Below, one piece after another: positions 9,313 to 17,356 of a stretch of DNA of 33,214 nucleotides; positions within the stretch are counted from its first letter, which is position 1, and each line of letters opens with the position of its first letter. This DNA is from Prochlorococcus sp. AG-436-O11 (GTDB lineage Bacteria > Cyanobacteriota > Cyanobacteriia > PCC-6307 > Cyanobiaceae): contig QCPO01000002.1 of NCBI GenBank assembly GCA_003212535.1, forward strand, positions 1-33,214, read 5' to 3'. The notes below the pieces were generated by a model. That model searched no databases. It had not been told where the DNA came from and worked only from the letters and a program-made list of their open reading frames with translations. The position numbers were made by a program, and so were the translations under genes.

Positions 9313-9441
9313 TTAAAAAAATCCAGGGATTATCCAGCCAAATAAGCCATAATTAACTATTATTGCAAAGAAGCCCATCATAGCCAGTCTTCCGTTTGTT
9401 CGTTCAGCATTTTGCCAATAGGTTTGGTTTGATTTTTTCAT
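9313..9441 (-). CDS. High-light-inducible protein (Hli/HLIP), 42 residues
   Basis: Single-helix chlorophyll-binding protein of the LHC/CAB superfamily. In thylakoids these bind chlorophyll and carotenoid and protect photosystem assembly under light stress. ATG at 9441 and TAA at 9313-9315 give 42 residues. The helix carries AERTNGRLAMMGFFAII, the ExxNGRxAMxGF signature with the chlorophyll-ligand Glu/Asn-Arg pair. The C-terminus reads GWIIPGFF, a variant of the TGQIIPGF tail in the next two genes. It is the downstream member of a three-gene hli cluster, 11 bp after the second hli stop. Confidence 0.88.
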   Translation of the reverse strand: MKKSNQTYWQNAERTNGRLAMMGFFAIIVNYGLFGWIIPGFF

Positions 9442-9452
9442 TTTTTAAAAAT

Positions 9453-9599
9453 TTATACGAAACCAGGAATAATCTGACCTGTAGTTAAATATGCTCCAAT
9501 TGCTGCAATTAGACCAATCATGGCAAATCTGCCATTAATTGTTTCTGCTACAGCTTTTTCTTTTTCAATTGTTTTTGATTTTGAGTTGGTTTTAAGCAT
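9453..9599 (-). CDS. High-light-inducible protein (Hli/HLIP), 48 residues
   Basis: Second Hli. ATG at 9599 and TAA at 9453-9455 encode 48 residues. A Lys-rich N-terminus precedes the chlorophyll-binding helix AETINGRFAMIGLIAAIGAY and the tail TTGQIIPGFV. That tail is the short C-terminal signature known for the multicopy hli group of Prochlorococcus, which is also carried by cyanophages. The stop is 11 bp from the start of the 42-residue hli, so the two are probably co-transcribed. A 141-bp AT-rich gap separates it from the third hli and may hold a promoter. The family call is secure; the paralogue number cannot be set from sequence alone. Confidence 0.93.
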   Translation of the reverse strand: MLKTNSKSKTIEKEKAVAETINGRFAMIGLIAAIGAYLTTGQIIPGFV

Positions 9600-9740
9600 T
9601 GTTGTTAAATTTAATTTAATTTTTGAATGTTTGTGTGTTTTTTTGTGTTTAGAAGATAGTTGCTGGGAATGAAACGATTAAACTTAATTAAATTAGAATA
9701 ATAGTTTTTAAAAAATCAACACATTTTGTCCAGTATATTT

Positions 9741-9947
9741 TTAAAAAATACCTGGAATAATTTGGCCTGTTGAGACATAAGCCCCCACCAATGCAACTAG
9801 TCCAATCATTGCCCAACGCCCGTTTACTTTTTCGGCATTTTGAGGGTAGCCGTCGTATGAAACAGAATCATCTATGTAAGGACGTGTCTCAGTAGGAAAC
9901 ATGTTCTGCCTTCCGCCTGATTCAGTAGTTATTCGTGAATTAGTCAT
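9741..9947 (-). CDS. High-light-inducible protein (Hli/HLIP), 68 residues, with N-terminal extension
   Basis: Third Hli. The open frame runs further upstream, but the start ATG at 9947 (MTNSRITTESGG) is preferred: the upstream 35 codons look non-coding, and Hli proteins of this subtype begin MTNS/MTDS-like. The 68 residues have a polar 35-residue extension, then the helix AEKVNGRWAMIGLVALVGAY and the tail STGQIIPGIF. The helix has the ExxNGR signature and the tail the TGQIIPG(F) signature of the multicopy group. It is the most upstream gene of the hli cluster, and the 155 bp to the DUF1651 gene should contain its promoter. Confidence 0.92.
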   Translation of the reverse strand: MTNSRITTESGGRQNMFPTETRPYIDDSVSYDGYPQNAEKVNGRWAMIGLVALVGAYVSTGQIIPGIF

Positions 9948-10102
9948 CGAAGTTTTGTAATTATTAATTAATGTAACACTAATATTAACTACTGTAAAGT
10001 GTTTGCTCGATATGGCTTTATTTCTAGGATCTATGAGGCATAACTGTATCATTTACGTTGCACAATTTGTAATCGATTCGTTTTAGCCTCAACAGGAAGT
10101 TT

Positions 10103-10393
10103 CTACCCGTAATTGTGGGACACTTCCGTCCAGCCTTTTAAGTGAAGTTCGTGCCACTTTTCCCATCCTGAGTCAATACTTAGTTGTTCGGAAGATTTAA
10201 ATCCCGCAGGTTCTCCAAGATGATTTGTATAGAATATATGAATATAGATTTTAAAATTATTTCTAGTCGAATTTATGCATTCCTCGAAAAAAATTAATCT
10301 ACTACCCTCGGGGTTAAGTAGACAGCCATTTGGGGTGTTAGCGCAGTACCCAAAATAATAGTTAGTTAAGGCGCTCCCTCTTTCTGAACTCAT
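10103..10393 (-). CDS. DUF1651-family protein
   Basis: Conserved marine picocyanobacterial family of unknown function. The 96-residue product shows the family layout as I know it: a LLNPEGSRLIFFEEC-like opening (N/D-P-x-G-S-R-x-x-x-F), a middle strand region, GEPAGFKSSEQLS (the xPxxxKSxxxLS element), and a C-terminal WEKWHELHLKGWTEV helix (W-x-x-L-x-x-x-GW). There are no membrane segments. It begins at ATG 10393, about 20 nt from the predicted start site of a strong promoter. Such genes are often next to hli genes or in genomic islands, which fits this position, but the role is unknown. Confidence 0.75.
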   Translation of the reverse strand: MSSERGSALTNYYFGYCANTPNGCLLNPEGSRLIFFEECINSTRNNFKIYIHIFYTNHLGEPAGFKSSEQLSIDSGWEKWHELHLKGWTEVSHNYG

Positions 10394-10419
10394 TAGTTAA
10401 TAATACATCTGTACTATAA

Positions 10420-10446
10420 ATTATATTTGTTTTGTTTTGTTGTCAA
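10420..10446 (-). promoter_or_regulatory. Near-consensus sigma-70 promoter for the DUF1651 gene
   Basis: On the minus strand, TTGACA (10446-10441) is followed after 15 bases by TATAAT (10425-10420). The spacer is built from repeated ACAAA units. Both hexamers are perfect, with a spacer two bases shorter than the usual 17. The predicted start is near 10413, leaving about 20 nt of leader before the ATG at 10393. Confidence 0.6.
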
Positions 10447-10521
10447 TCCTCAGGATGTAAAGTACTTATTTACTAATAATTTTTTTGTTCTTTAATAACA
10501 AAAGATAACAAGTTTAAGCTA

Positions 10522-10704
10522 ATGAATTATAGGGAAGACTTAGAAATCAAACTTCAAAAAGTTACACTTGCAATCCAAGAAGTTGTTGAGGATGTATATA
10601 TAACTGATCAGGAAAAACAAAGAATTATTGCTAAATTAATTGATTTTAAAGAAGCTATTATTTCAAAGGGTATTGAACTTAATATTGAATTGGAAGCCGC
10701 ATAG
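10522..10704 (+). CDS. Small conserved-type soluble protein, function unknown
   Basis: Family not recognised. The 60 residues are predominantly helical and acidic (EDLEIKLQKVTLAIQEVVED, then ITDQEKQRIIAKLIDFKEAI), with no cysteines and no membrane segment. The pattern suggests two amphipathic helices with a turn at the YITDQEK segment. It starts at ATG 10522. It is divergent from the DUF1651 gene, sharing the 10394-10521 region, and is followed by a small membrane ORF on the same strand. Confidence 0.65.
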   Translation: MNYREDLEIKLQKVTLAIQEVVEDVYITDQEKQRIIAKLIDFKEAIISKGIELNIELEAA

Positions 10705-10712
10705 GAGCCTTT

Positions 10713-10737
10713 ATAACTATGATAAATGAATAGTTAT
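10713..10737 (+). terminator. Weak hairpin between two small genes
   Basis: Eight-base perfect arms (10713-10720 and 10730-10737) with a nine-base loop, just after the stop of the 60-residue gene. The following bases are T-rich (TATTATTAC) but not a continuous T-run, so it may be only a weak terminator or an mRNA 3'-end stabiliser. Confidence 0.3.
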
Positions 10738-10769
10738 TATTATTACCTACTCAAATTTATCTTTATCAA

Positions 10770-10931
10770 ATGCTTCCTGGTTCTTTTGACTTAATAATTC
10801 TTATATTAATTTTTTTAGGTCTTCAGGCATGGTGGATTATCCCAATAATAAAGAAGAATAATACTTTAAATAAGAGAGGTAATAAATTAAGAGAGGAAAT
10901 TAAGCAATTAGAAAAGTTATATAAAAAATAA
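10770..10931 (+). CDS. Small single-helix membrane protein, 53 residues
   Basis: Short frame starting ATG 10770 and ending TAA 10929-10931. It has a hydrophobic helix (about residues 6-27, FDLIILILIFLGLQAWWIIP) followed by a strongly basic, coiled-coil-like tail (NKRGNKLREEIKQLEKLYKK). This is the layout of many small picocyanobacterial inner-membrane proteins with a cytoplasmic tail. No family recognised. It follows the 60-residue gene by 65 bp on the same strand. It is probably real because a membrane helix joined to a charged heptad-like tail is unlikely by chance. Confidence 0.6.
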   Translation: MLPGSFDLIILILIFLGLQAWWIIPIIKKNNTLNKRGNKLREEIKQLEKLYKK

Positions 10932-10993
10932 AAAATAAAAAATAAATAATATTCTTTTTTAAAACCATAAATTTCTTTCTAAATATTGAACTT

Positions 10994-12697
10994 TTATGAG
11001 GAGCAACTGTAGTGTGATATTCCTCCGAAATTAAAAAACTCGTTTGGCTTTAGTCGATTATATTTCCGATCTATTTCTGAGGACTGCTCTTTGTAGGGGT
11101 TGCTAAAGACCTCCTGCAATTCTTTGATTTTGTTGTAATTACCTTTTTCAGCATCTTCATATGCAGGCACTACCATCCATTCTCGCCATGTATATATTGG
11201 GTTAAGAGATTTCATTGATTCGGATTTTGCTTTAATATTACCCTCTTTATTTAAATTATCTTGCCATTTTTTAAGCCAGACTTCCCATCTCTGATTCAGT
11301 TCTTGATTAATTGGTAAATAGAAACTATCTTTTATAGAATCTAATTTGTCCGGTATACAAGAGAGCTTACGGAATAAGATTGTATAGTCAGCTTTTGAAA
11401 TTACCATAAGATTCAATATTTCATTAACAAGCGTTTTATCGTAAAAGTCTAATCCAAGCTTATTTGCCCACATTTGATTTAACTCTTTATTCATTAATTC
11501 GAAAAAATCATTCTCTATTTGATCTAGATTTTCTAAATATTCTTGCCTTCCTAAGAGTAATGGTCTAAGTGAAGAACAAAATGTCCTGAAATTGATTTGA
11601 CCAGCAGAGGGCTGATTGAAAAATGAGAAATGTGCACCTCCTCCAGTCCAAGGCTGAAATCTTGGGTCAAATAATTCACAAAATCCAAATGGACCATAGT
11701 CCAACGTAAATCCTCCAGCAGCACAATTATCACTGTTAAAATTTCCTTGGCAGTAACCAACTCTCATCCAGTTAGAGATAAGAGATATAAGTCTTTTTCT
11801 ATATAAAGATGCCAATTCTATTACCTTACTTTCGAATGAGATATCAGATCTGATTTCATCTTTATAGTTTCGGTCTATGAGATGTTGAACAATCATCTTG
11901 AGTTCATTAAGAGCCTCGTTATGTGAATTACTACGAACTCGACGAGCAAAGAGTTCAAGTTGACCAACACGTAAAAAAGATGGAGCGACACGTGTAGTAA
12001 TTGCCGCGTGATTATCCATCATGATGTCAGGTTCAAAATACTTAGATCCTTTGGTATACCATGGCCTTCTAACTATTTCTGATTGTGAGACATAAAGTGT
12101 TAAAGATCTTGAAGTAGGAACTCCTAATGAATCCATAAATTCCTGTGCAAGAAATTCTCGAACACTTGAACGTAGAACAGCTCGTCCATCTGCACCACGA
12201 CAATATGGAGTTGGGCCACCCCCCTTTAGTTGCATCTCCATTCTTTGTCCATTAAATAAGCCTTCAAAGATAGAAATTGCTCTGCCATCTCCATAACCAT
12301 TACCATTACCAAAAGGACATTGTTGTGTGTATTCAGTGCCATATATAGATAATGCATAGCCTGTTGCCCAGCCAAATGGTCTTAATGGATAATCTGCAAC
12401 CTCAATGTCACCTGAGAAAAAGCGAGAAAAATTTGCATCCTTTGTAAGCTCACAGCTTAATCCCAACTCTTTAAATAAATTGCTGCTATGAGCTACATAC
12501 TCTGGTTCTGGAATAGGCTTTGGAGTAACGGGCACATAATGGCCTGAATAAACTGGTCTGAGCCTATGGTCATTTCCATCTTTTGTTGATTGAGGATCAG
12601 CTTTGAGATTATCCATTAAAGAATAATCTGCTAATTGAGAAAATTCATAAAAATTTTCCGTAGACTTATTTTTTACTGATTCAGATTTACTTGACAT
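10994..12697 (-). CDS. selO: Protein adenylyltransferase SelO (YdiU/UPF0061)
   Basis: Pseudokinase-fold enzyme that transfers AMP from ATP to Ser, Thr or Tyr of target proteins and is linked to redox homeostasis. The 567 residues cover the whole family. Typical blocks are visible: [15 protein letters not shown], the Gly-rich loop [34 protein letters not shown] with the family's GGG/PYxR segment, [41 protein letters not shown] (Asn/Asp metal-binding equivalent) and FDPRFQPW. The chain ends ISHYSCSS. Cys565 sits three residues from the end, where eukaryotic SelO carries selenocysteine. ATG at 12697 gives a normal N-terminus. It is on the same strand as the NSS transporter upstream, but 159 bp away, so linkage is uncertain. 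Confidence 0.93.
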   Translation of the reverse strand: MSSKSESVKNKSTENFYEFSQLADYSLMDNLKADPQSTKDGNDHRLRPVYSGHYVPVTPKPIPEPEYVAHSSNLFKELGLSCELTKDANFSRFFSGDIEVADYPLRPFGWATGYALSIYGTEYTQQCPFGNGNGYGDGRAISIFEGLFNGQRMEMQLKGGGPTPYCRGADGRAVLRSSVREFLAQEFMDSLGVPTSRSLTLYVSQSEIVRRPWYTKGSKYFEPDIMMDNHAAITTRVAPSFLRVGQLELFARRVRSNSHNEALNELKMIVQHLIDRNYKDEIRSDISFESKVIELASLYRKRLISLISNWMRVGYCQGNFNSDNCAAGGFTLDYGPFGFCELFDPRFQPWTGGGAHFSFFNQPSAGQINFRTFCSSLRPLLLGRQEYLENLDQIENDFFELMNKELNQMWANKLGLDFYDKTLVNEILNLMVISKADYTILFRKLSCIPDKLDSIKDSFYLPINQELNQRWEVWLKKWQDNLNKEGNIKAKSESMKSLNPIYTWREWMVVPAYEDAEKGNYNKIKELQEVFSNPYKEQSSEIDRKYNRLKPNEFFNFGGISHYSCSS

Positions 12698-12856
12698 TAA
12701 TTCATTAATCTATTCTTGATGGCGTTGTAATTTCTTTAAATTAAACACTTAATATGTATATTATATTGAATTTCAATGGGGATGTTTTTGCTAAGATTTT
12801 TAAGATTAGATAAAAATTTAAAACTAATATTTATATAATTTTTCTTATCTTTTTTA

Positions 12857-14200
12857 TTAGTTTACCCACCCCTTCAGTAAGTCAAATAAACTTATAAGTA
12901 GTCCAAACGCAATAATTGGAGGTGCAACCCACCTTGTCATAAATTTCAAATATCTAGTAGTTTTAATTCCAACTTTTGAAACATTCAGTTCTTCGTTAAA
13001 CTTCCCAGGAACTACCCATCCCATAAAGAAAGATACTAGGAAGCCTCCAAAGATAAGTAATACCCCTCCAAAAATTGAATCAAAAGTTCCAAGTATATTT
13101 ATATTTAATGCTGAAGGGATGCCAGCTAAAAAAAGAAAAAATGTTATTAACCAAACTGATTTTTGTCTTTTAAAGCCAAATTTATCCATTATAGAAGAAA
13201 CTGGTACTTCTAATAAAGAAACAAGGGAAGTTATAGCAGCAATATAAGCTAATGCAAAAAAGGCAACAGCTACGATCCTTCCAACGGCTCCATATGAACC
13301 TAAGGCTGTTGGGATTGATATAAATAATGCACCAACTGTAGATTCGGAAATGGCGTCACTTAAACCAAATGTCAAAATGATTGGGAAAGTTATCAATCCT
13401 GCCATTAGTCCTACTAAAGTATCTAATGATGCAACACCAATACTTAGTTTCGGTAGATTACTTTTTTTATTTAGATAGGAAGCGTAAGTTACCATAATTC
13501 CAATACCTAGACTTAAGGAAAAGAAAGCTTGTGTAAATGCATTCCTAATTGTTTGAGGGTTTCTTAATTCAGCAAAGTCAAACTTAAACAAAAATGTTTT
13601 ATATCCTTCCCATGCACCGGATAGTGAAGCAGCCCAAATAGCAAGACATACTATTATTATAAAAAGTATAGGCATGAAGAATCTTGTCACTTTTTCTATA
13701 CCTTTTTTTATTCCAGATGAAACTATTAGTGCTGTAAGCAAAAGACTTAATAGATGTCCAATTAAAACGCTTTTTCCACTACTGATTGACCCGAAAAATG
13801 TTTCTGCTTCAGTTAAATTACTTGGTAATCCAATAAATAATGAGTGAAATAAAGTATCTGCTGTCCATCCCATTATCACTGAATAATATGATGCTATACC
13901 TAAAGGAGCTATAAAGAAAAGTATTCCAAGGGGATACCAATTTGTCCCTGCCAACTTAACTGGTGCAAGCAAAGCACTTTTCATAGCATTTCTTCCTAAT
14001 GCCATTTCAGCAACAAACACTGGAAGACAAACAATTAGTACAATTAACACATATAGAAGCACAAAAGCAGCACCTCCTCCTTGAGATGAGCGGTAGGCGA
14101 ATCCCCATAGATTGCCAAGACCTACAGCACTACCTGCAGCAGCAAGAATAAAACCAATCCGGCTAGTCCACTGTTCTCTTTCAGTAATTTTTGAGTCCAA
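12857..14200 (-). CDS. Sodium-dependent transporter, NSS/SNF family (LeuT fold)
   Basis: Inner-membrane Na+-coupled symporter, probably for amino acids or related organic solutes. The 447 residues begin with the hallmark REQWTSRIGFILAAAGSAVGLGNLWGF, where the unwound TM1 (AGSAVGLGN) builds the Na+ and substrate sites. It continues with YRSSQGGGAAFVLLY and PVFVAEMALGR, both typical of bacterial members. About 11-12 hydrophobic helices can be counted along the chain. TM6 and TM8 regions (FFSLSLGIGIMVTYASYL, AITSLVSLLEV) carry the Ser-rich Na2-like positions. The substrate cannot be deduced. It is a stand-alone gene transcribed toward selO. Confidence 0.92.
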   Translation of the reverse strand: MDSKITEREQWTSRIGFILAAAGSAVGLGNLWGFAYRSSQGGGAAFVLLYVLIVLIVCLPVFVAEMALGRNAMKSALLAPVKLAGTNWYPLGILFFIAPLGIASYYSVIMGWTADTLFHSLFIGLPSNLTEAETFFGSISSGKSVLIGHLLSLLLTALIVSSGIKKGIEKVTRFFMPILFIIIVCLAIWAASLSGAWEGYKTFLFKFDFAELRNPQTIRNAFTQAFFSLSLGIGIMVTYASYLNKKSNLPKLSIGVASLDTLVGLMAGLITFPIILTFGLSDAISESTVGALFISIPTALGSYGAVGRIVAVAFFALAYIAAITSLVSLLEVPVSSIMDKFGFKRQKSVWLITFFLFLAGIPSALNINILGTFDSIFGGVLLIFGGFLVSFFMGWVVPGKFNEELNVSKVGIKTTRYLKFMTRWVAPPIIAFGLLISLFDLLKGWVN

Positions 14201-14360
14201 AATAAAAAACGAATTTTATAATAGTTTTATAACTTATAAATAAAAATTAGTTAATACTTACTCCTTTATAAATACTTATTTTTTAATAATTAAATGATTC
14301 GATAAATATAAATCTATCTTCAAAAAAGATACTGGTTATTTTGTTTAAAAAGGAACTAAA

Positions 14361-14400
14361 ATGATAAAAATGTAATCTCATTAGGTTTTGGGGTCCTAAT
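14361..14400 (+). promoter_or_regulatory. Possible leader: 4-codon mini-ORF and hairpin before the 99-residue gene
   Basis: An AAGGA box precedes an ATG at 14361 that opens a four-codon frame (M-I-K-M-stop, ending 14375). A perfect 6-bp hairpin follows (14380-14385 with 14395-14400, 9-base GT-rich loop), ending five bases before the ATG of the next gene. This could be a translational leader or simply chance in AT-rich DNA. Confidence 0.25.
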
Positions 14401-14405
14401 CTTTT

Positions 14406-14705
14406 ATGAATTATCAATTGTTAATAGAATCTTATTCCTTTGGGACTCCCCTCTCTAGTAACGAAATTGCTCTTTTGAGTCTAGAACTTGAGACTCAAAT
14501 TATTAATATTAATATATCTACAGATTTCGCTTGTTTCAAATCAGCACCTTTACATATTTGTAAGTCTCTTAGTTTAAGAAAAGGTACTTATTGGATAATG
14601 TGCCTTGCTCAAATATTAGATTTACATGAAACATCAAAAGTAGGAAAAACAAAAAGTGTAGAGGTATTCGATTTGCTTCTGAAAAAAGGAATTGTAATTG
14701 GTTAA
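14406..14705 (+). CDS. Small unknown soluble protein, 99 residues
   Basis: Family not recognised. The 99-residue product has no membrane helix or signal peptide. It contains two cysteines close together (ACFKSAPLHICKS) and a later Cys in TYWIMCLAQILDL. The second half (LSLRKGTYWIMCLAQILDLH, then VEVFDLLLKKGIVIG) looks helical. ATG 14406 lies directly after the hairpin at 14380-14400. It is divergent from the NSS transporter across 205 bp of AT-rich DNA. Codon use is like the neighbours; role unknown. Confidence 0.6.
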   Translation: MNYQLLIESYSFGTPLSSNEIALLSLELETQIININISTDFACFKSAPLHICKSLSLRKGTYWIMCLAQILDLHETSKVGKTKSVEVFDLLLKKGIVIG

Positions 14706-14883
14706 CTATTATTTTTATTAAAAAAGGATTTTAAATAACATGTAATTTAAAAAATTCATATATTAAAAAGACAATTTATTCTAAAAGTTGAATTTTTTTA
14801 TTTTTGATATTAAATTATTCTCTTCTTTAAAATAAATATTTTATACCTGATAAAATAAACTTGAATCCAAATAAAAATTAAAA

Positions 14884-15240
14884 ATGGAAGATGCTAGTAA
14901 ATTGGCATTAGAAACAGTTCTTAAATTAACTAGATCAAGCGAAAAGAAATTTAAGCAAGGAGATTTCAAGGCAGCAATTGATGAAAGAAGGAAAGCGAAT
15001 TCAATATTAAACTTTGAATCTAATAATGCGGAAATAATTGAGAAATTTAAAGAAGAATTGTCAAAATTATATTCTCCAAAATTCGACTTAATATTTGATC
15101 ATAAAATTAAAATTGACGAATTAAGGAAAAATGAGATTATAAAAATTTTGGAACAGAAAAGTGATGATAAATTTAAAAAAGGAGATTATGAGGGAGCAGT
15201 AAAAGCATTAAGAAGATCAGAAAAATATTTATCAAAATAA
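14884..15240 (+). CDS. Small helical protein with two TPR-like repeats
   Basis: Unrecognised 118-residue, Lys/Glu-rich soluble protein. It contains two related helical units: SSEKKFKQGDFKAAIDERRK (about residues 19-38) and SDDKFKKGDYEGAVKALRRS (about 94-113). Both share the (S)xxKFKxGDxxxAxxxxR(R) pattern and are followed by a short helix ending in Leu. The G-D-(F/Y)-x-x-A core resembles the turn between TPR helices, suggesting a protein-protein interaction role. The middle (SKLYSPKFDLIFDHKIKIDELRK) links them. ATG 14884 is preceded by an A-rich leader. No operon partner; function unknown. Confidence 0.7.
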   Translation: MEDASKLALETVLKLTRSSEKKFKQGDFKAAIDERRKANSILNFESNNAEIIEKFKEELSKLYSPKFDLIFDHKIKIDELRKNEIIKILEQKSDDKFKKGDYEGAVKALRRSEKYLSK

Positions 15241-15340
15241 TAAAGTTAATTATTCAAAAAATAAAATTAAGAATTTAAGAAGTTATGCTTATTGTGTTTT
15301 TTGTTAATAAGTTTAAGTTTAAAATACTTAAGCAAAAATT

Positions 15341-15460
15341 ATGCAGACTCAAAATAAACAGAATCATATAAAACGAGATAAAAATAAAGTTGATGTTCTT
15401 GACAGGTTCCTATGGATTTTATGGAGAAAAGAGGTTGAATTTAAATTAACTTTAAATTGA
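15341..15460 (+). CDS. Possible small protein, 39 residues
   Basis: Short frame from ATG 15341 to TGA 15458-15460. The first 17 residues are polar and basic, followed by VDVLDRFLWILWRKEVEF, a compact amphipathic segment with two Trp. It has no recognised family, and the Shine-Dalgarno is weak. I list it because the Trp-rich helix is unusual for random AT-rich translation. It lies inside an otherwise gene-free stretch (15241-15615) where I see nothing else convincing. Confidence 0.35.
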   Translation: MQTQNKQNHIKRDKNKVDVLDRFLWILWRKEVEFKLTLN

Positions 15461-15615
15461 TTTCATTTTGAGGAAATTAATAATTATGAAACATCAAATT
15501 GGATTAATCATAATATTTTTCATACATAACAGATATATATTATAAAAAAGACTATTAAAAAATAACTTTGGCAAGGCCAAATACTTCAATTAAATACTTC
15601 TCTAAAAAATGAAAA

Positions 15616-16920
15616 ATGAACTTATCTAAAGGAATTCAAAAAAGTTTAGGTCCAGGTATACTACTTGCTGGAGCTGCTATTGGAGGCTCGCATTTAATGT
15701 CTTCTACTACAGCTGGTGCAAGATTTGGATTCTCATTAGTTGGTCTAATCCTTCTAACTAATCTATTTAAATATCCATTCTTATTAGTAGGGACTAGGTT
15801 CACGGCATCTACTGGTAAATCATTATTAGAGGGTTTTAAAGAGCGGAATCCTTATTATCTACCTTTATTTTTAATAGTTAGTTTAATTACCGGTACTTTT
15901 ACAATAGCTGCTGTAAGTTTTGTCTCTGGAGTACTACTAACTAATATTCCTTTGTTTTCTTCTTTTCCTGCTATGGATCTATCTATGGGAATCCTAGTAG
16001 TATCTGGAATGATTTTAATTGTTGGTAAATACAAAGCCCTAGATAGAATCTCTAAATTTTTAGTTGCTCTACTAACTTTTTTAACCTTATTTGCAGTTGG
16101 ATCACTTTTTTTGAAAGGCTCAATGAATGATTCTCTCATTACAAGTTGGTTGGCTCCAGAGATAAGTCCTTGGAAATTATCAAATTTAATATTTCTAATA
16201 CCTTTGATGGGATGGATGCCTTGCCCTGTCGAATTATGTGTATGGCCTTCTCTTTGGATGTTCTCAAGAGCACAAGATTCGAAGTATATTCCAAATGTAA
16301 GAGAAGCTGAATTTGATTTTAATCTCGGTTACATAATTACAGTAATTACCGCTATTCTATTCGTAACTCTTGGAGCAATAACAATGTATGGAACTGGGGA
16401 TGGAATGCTCTCTGGGAGTGGAGTATCCTTTGCTCAGAAGTTAATAATCCTTTATACAAAATCTATTGGGGAATGGTCTAAATGGATAATTATTCCAGCA
16501 TCATTTGCAGCAATGTTTAGTACGACAATTACTTGTCTAGATGCATATCCAAGAAGTATCTCTGCGATACAAGGCTTAATGAAAGGAACTGATTTTGGAC
16601 ATATGGATTCAAGTGCGGAGCGAAATAGATTTCAAAATTGGATGATTCTTCATATCTTTGCATCCTTTTTAGCTCTGCTCATTGCAAGGTCTGGAGGAAT
16701 AGGCGTTAAGGATTTTGTCTTTACTGCTATGTCTGGAAGCTTTTTAGCCGCACCATTATTTGCTTGGATGGCAATGGATACTATTAATAGCAATATAGTC
16801 CCATTTCAAAATAGATATGGATCATATTTGAAAACTCTTTGTTGGATAGGATTGTTTTTCTTAACGATATTTAGTTTGTTATTTATTGCAAATTCATTTT
16901 TTGGCATTGGAGTTAATTAA
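15616..16920 (+). CDS. Nramp-like metal/ion transporter lacking the DPGN motif
   Basis: Inner-membrane transporter of the Nramp (SLC11) superfamily, 434 residues with about 11 hydrophobic segments. The N-terminus reads LGPGILLAGAAIGGSHLMSS. The LGPG opening and the unwound TM1 are recognisable, but the canonical metal-binding Asp-Pro-Gly-Asn is replaced by Gly-Gly-Ser-His (23-26). In TM6, the canonical MxPH is replaced by MPCPVE (201-206). These are features of the Nramp-related subgroup usually annotated as divalent-cation or Mg2+-type transporters, so Mn/Fe transport should not be assumed. A stand-alone gene with start ATG 15616; a slightly upstream ATG is out of frame or too close to matter. 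Neighbours give no hint of substrate. Confidence 0.82.
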   Translation: MNLSKGIQKSLGPGILLAGAAIGGSHLMSSTTAGARFGFSLVGLILLTNLFKYPFLLVGTRFTASTGKSLLEGFKERNPYYLPLFLIVSLITGTFTIAAVSFVSGVLLTNIPLFSSFPAMDLSMGILVVSGMILIVGKYKALDRISKFLVALLTFLTLFAVGSLFLKGSMNDSLITSWLAPEISPWKLSNLIFLIPLMGWMPCPVELCVWPSLWMFSRAQDSKYIPNVREAEFDFNLGYIITVITAILFVTLGAITMYGTGDGMLSGSGVSFAQKLIILYTKSIGEWSKWIIIPASFAAMFSTTITCLDAYPRSISAIQGLMKGTDFGHMDSSAERNRFQNWMILHIFASFLALLIARSGGIGVKDFVFTAMSGSFLAAPLFAWMAMDTINSNIVPFQNRYGSYLKTLCWIGLFFLTIFSLLFIANSFFGIGVN

Positions 16921-17069
16921 AGTCCTTTTTAATAGTTTAGTTTTTTTAACTTTATAAATGAAATTTGATAGATTTTTGGTAATCATTCAATTTTAAAAAA
17001 ACTATATTAGGCTTGATTTTTTTTGAAAATTAGTTTTCCTAGAAATATGTATATCTTTTTTATTTAATT

Positions 17070-17183
17070 ATGATTATGCCTCAATCTACTTTAGAAAGCT
17101 TATTATTTTTCTTGATCTTGTCTTTTGTCGCGACTTACTTAGTTAAAATTAAATATGGCTCTAATCTAAAAGTACAAAAGTAA
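17070..17183 (+). CDS. Tiny single-helix membrane protein, 37 residues
   Basis: Frame from ATG 17070 (a second ATG in frame at codon 3) to TAA 17181-17183. Residues about 8-24 form a hydrophobic helix (LESLLFFLILSFVATYLVKI), and the tail is basic (KIKYGSNLKVQK). Size and layout match the many 30-50 residue thylakoid or inner-membrane proteins of picocyanobacteria, but I cannot match it to a named photosystem, cytochrome or NDH subunit. Confidence 0.5.
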   Translation: MIMPQSTLESLLFFLILSFVATYLVKIKYGSNLKVQK

Positions 17184-17331
17184 TTTTAAACCGCAGCATT
17201 ATTCGGTTAAATATAAAATTAATATATATCAATTATACTTAAAGTTTACAATTAAAAAATTTATTTTTTAATTAATAATCATTTTAAGATGTCCTAAATG
17301 ATTTCTAATATTATTAAATCCTTGCTCTTTA

Positions 17332-17356
17332 AGATTACTTTTCGAAAAAGTAATCT
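17332..17356 (+). terminator. Perfect 11-bp hairpin with short T-tract
   Basis: Arms 17332-17342 and 17346-17356 are perfectly complementary with a three-base CGA loop; the plus strand continues CTTTTAC. It could end transcription from the 37-residue ORF about 150 bases upstream. The stem is AT-rich at its top and the T-run is short, so it could instead protect an RNA 3' end. Confidence 0.45.

Noticed and set aside
9948..10052. Extending the 68-residue hli upstream by 35 codons
   Set aside because: The extension lacks Hli similarity and the MTNS start is typical of this subtype.
9948..10102. HLR1-type light-response repeats upstream of the hli cluster
   Set aside because: TTTACA- and GTTACA-like words occur on the minus strand but are about 14 bases apart, not the two-base spacing of HLR1.
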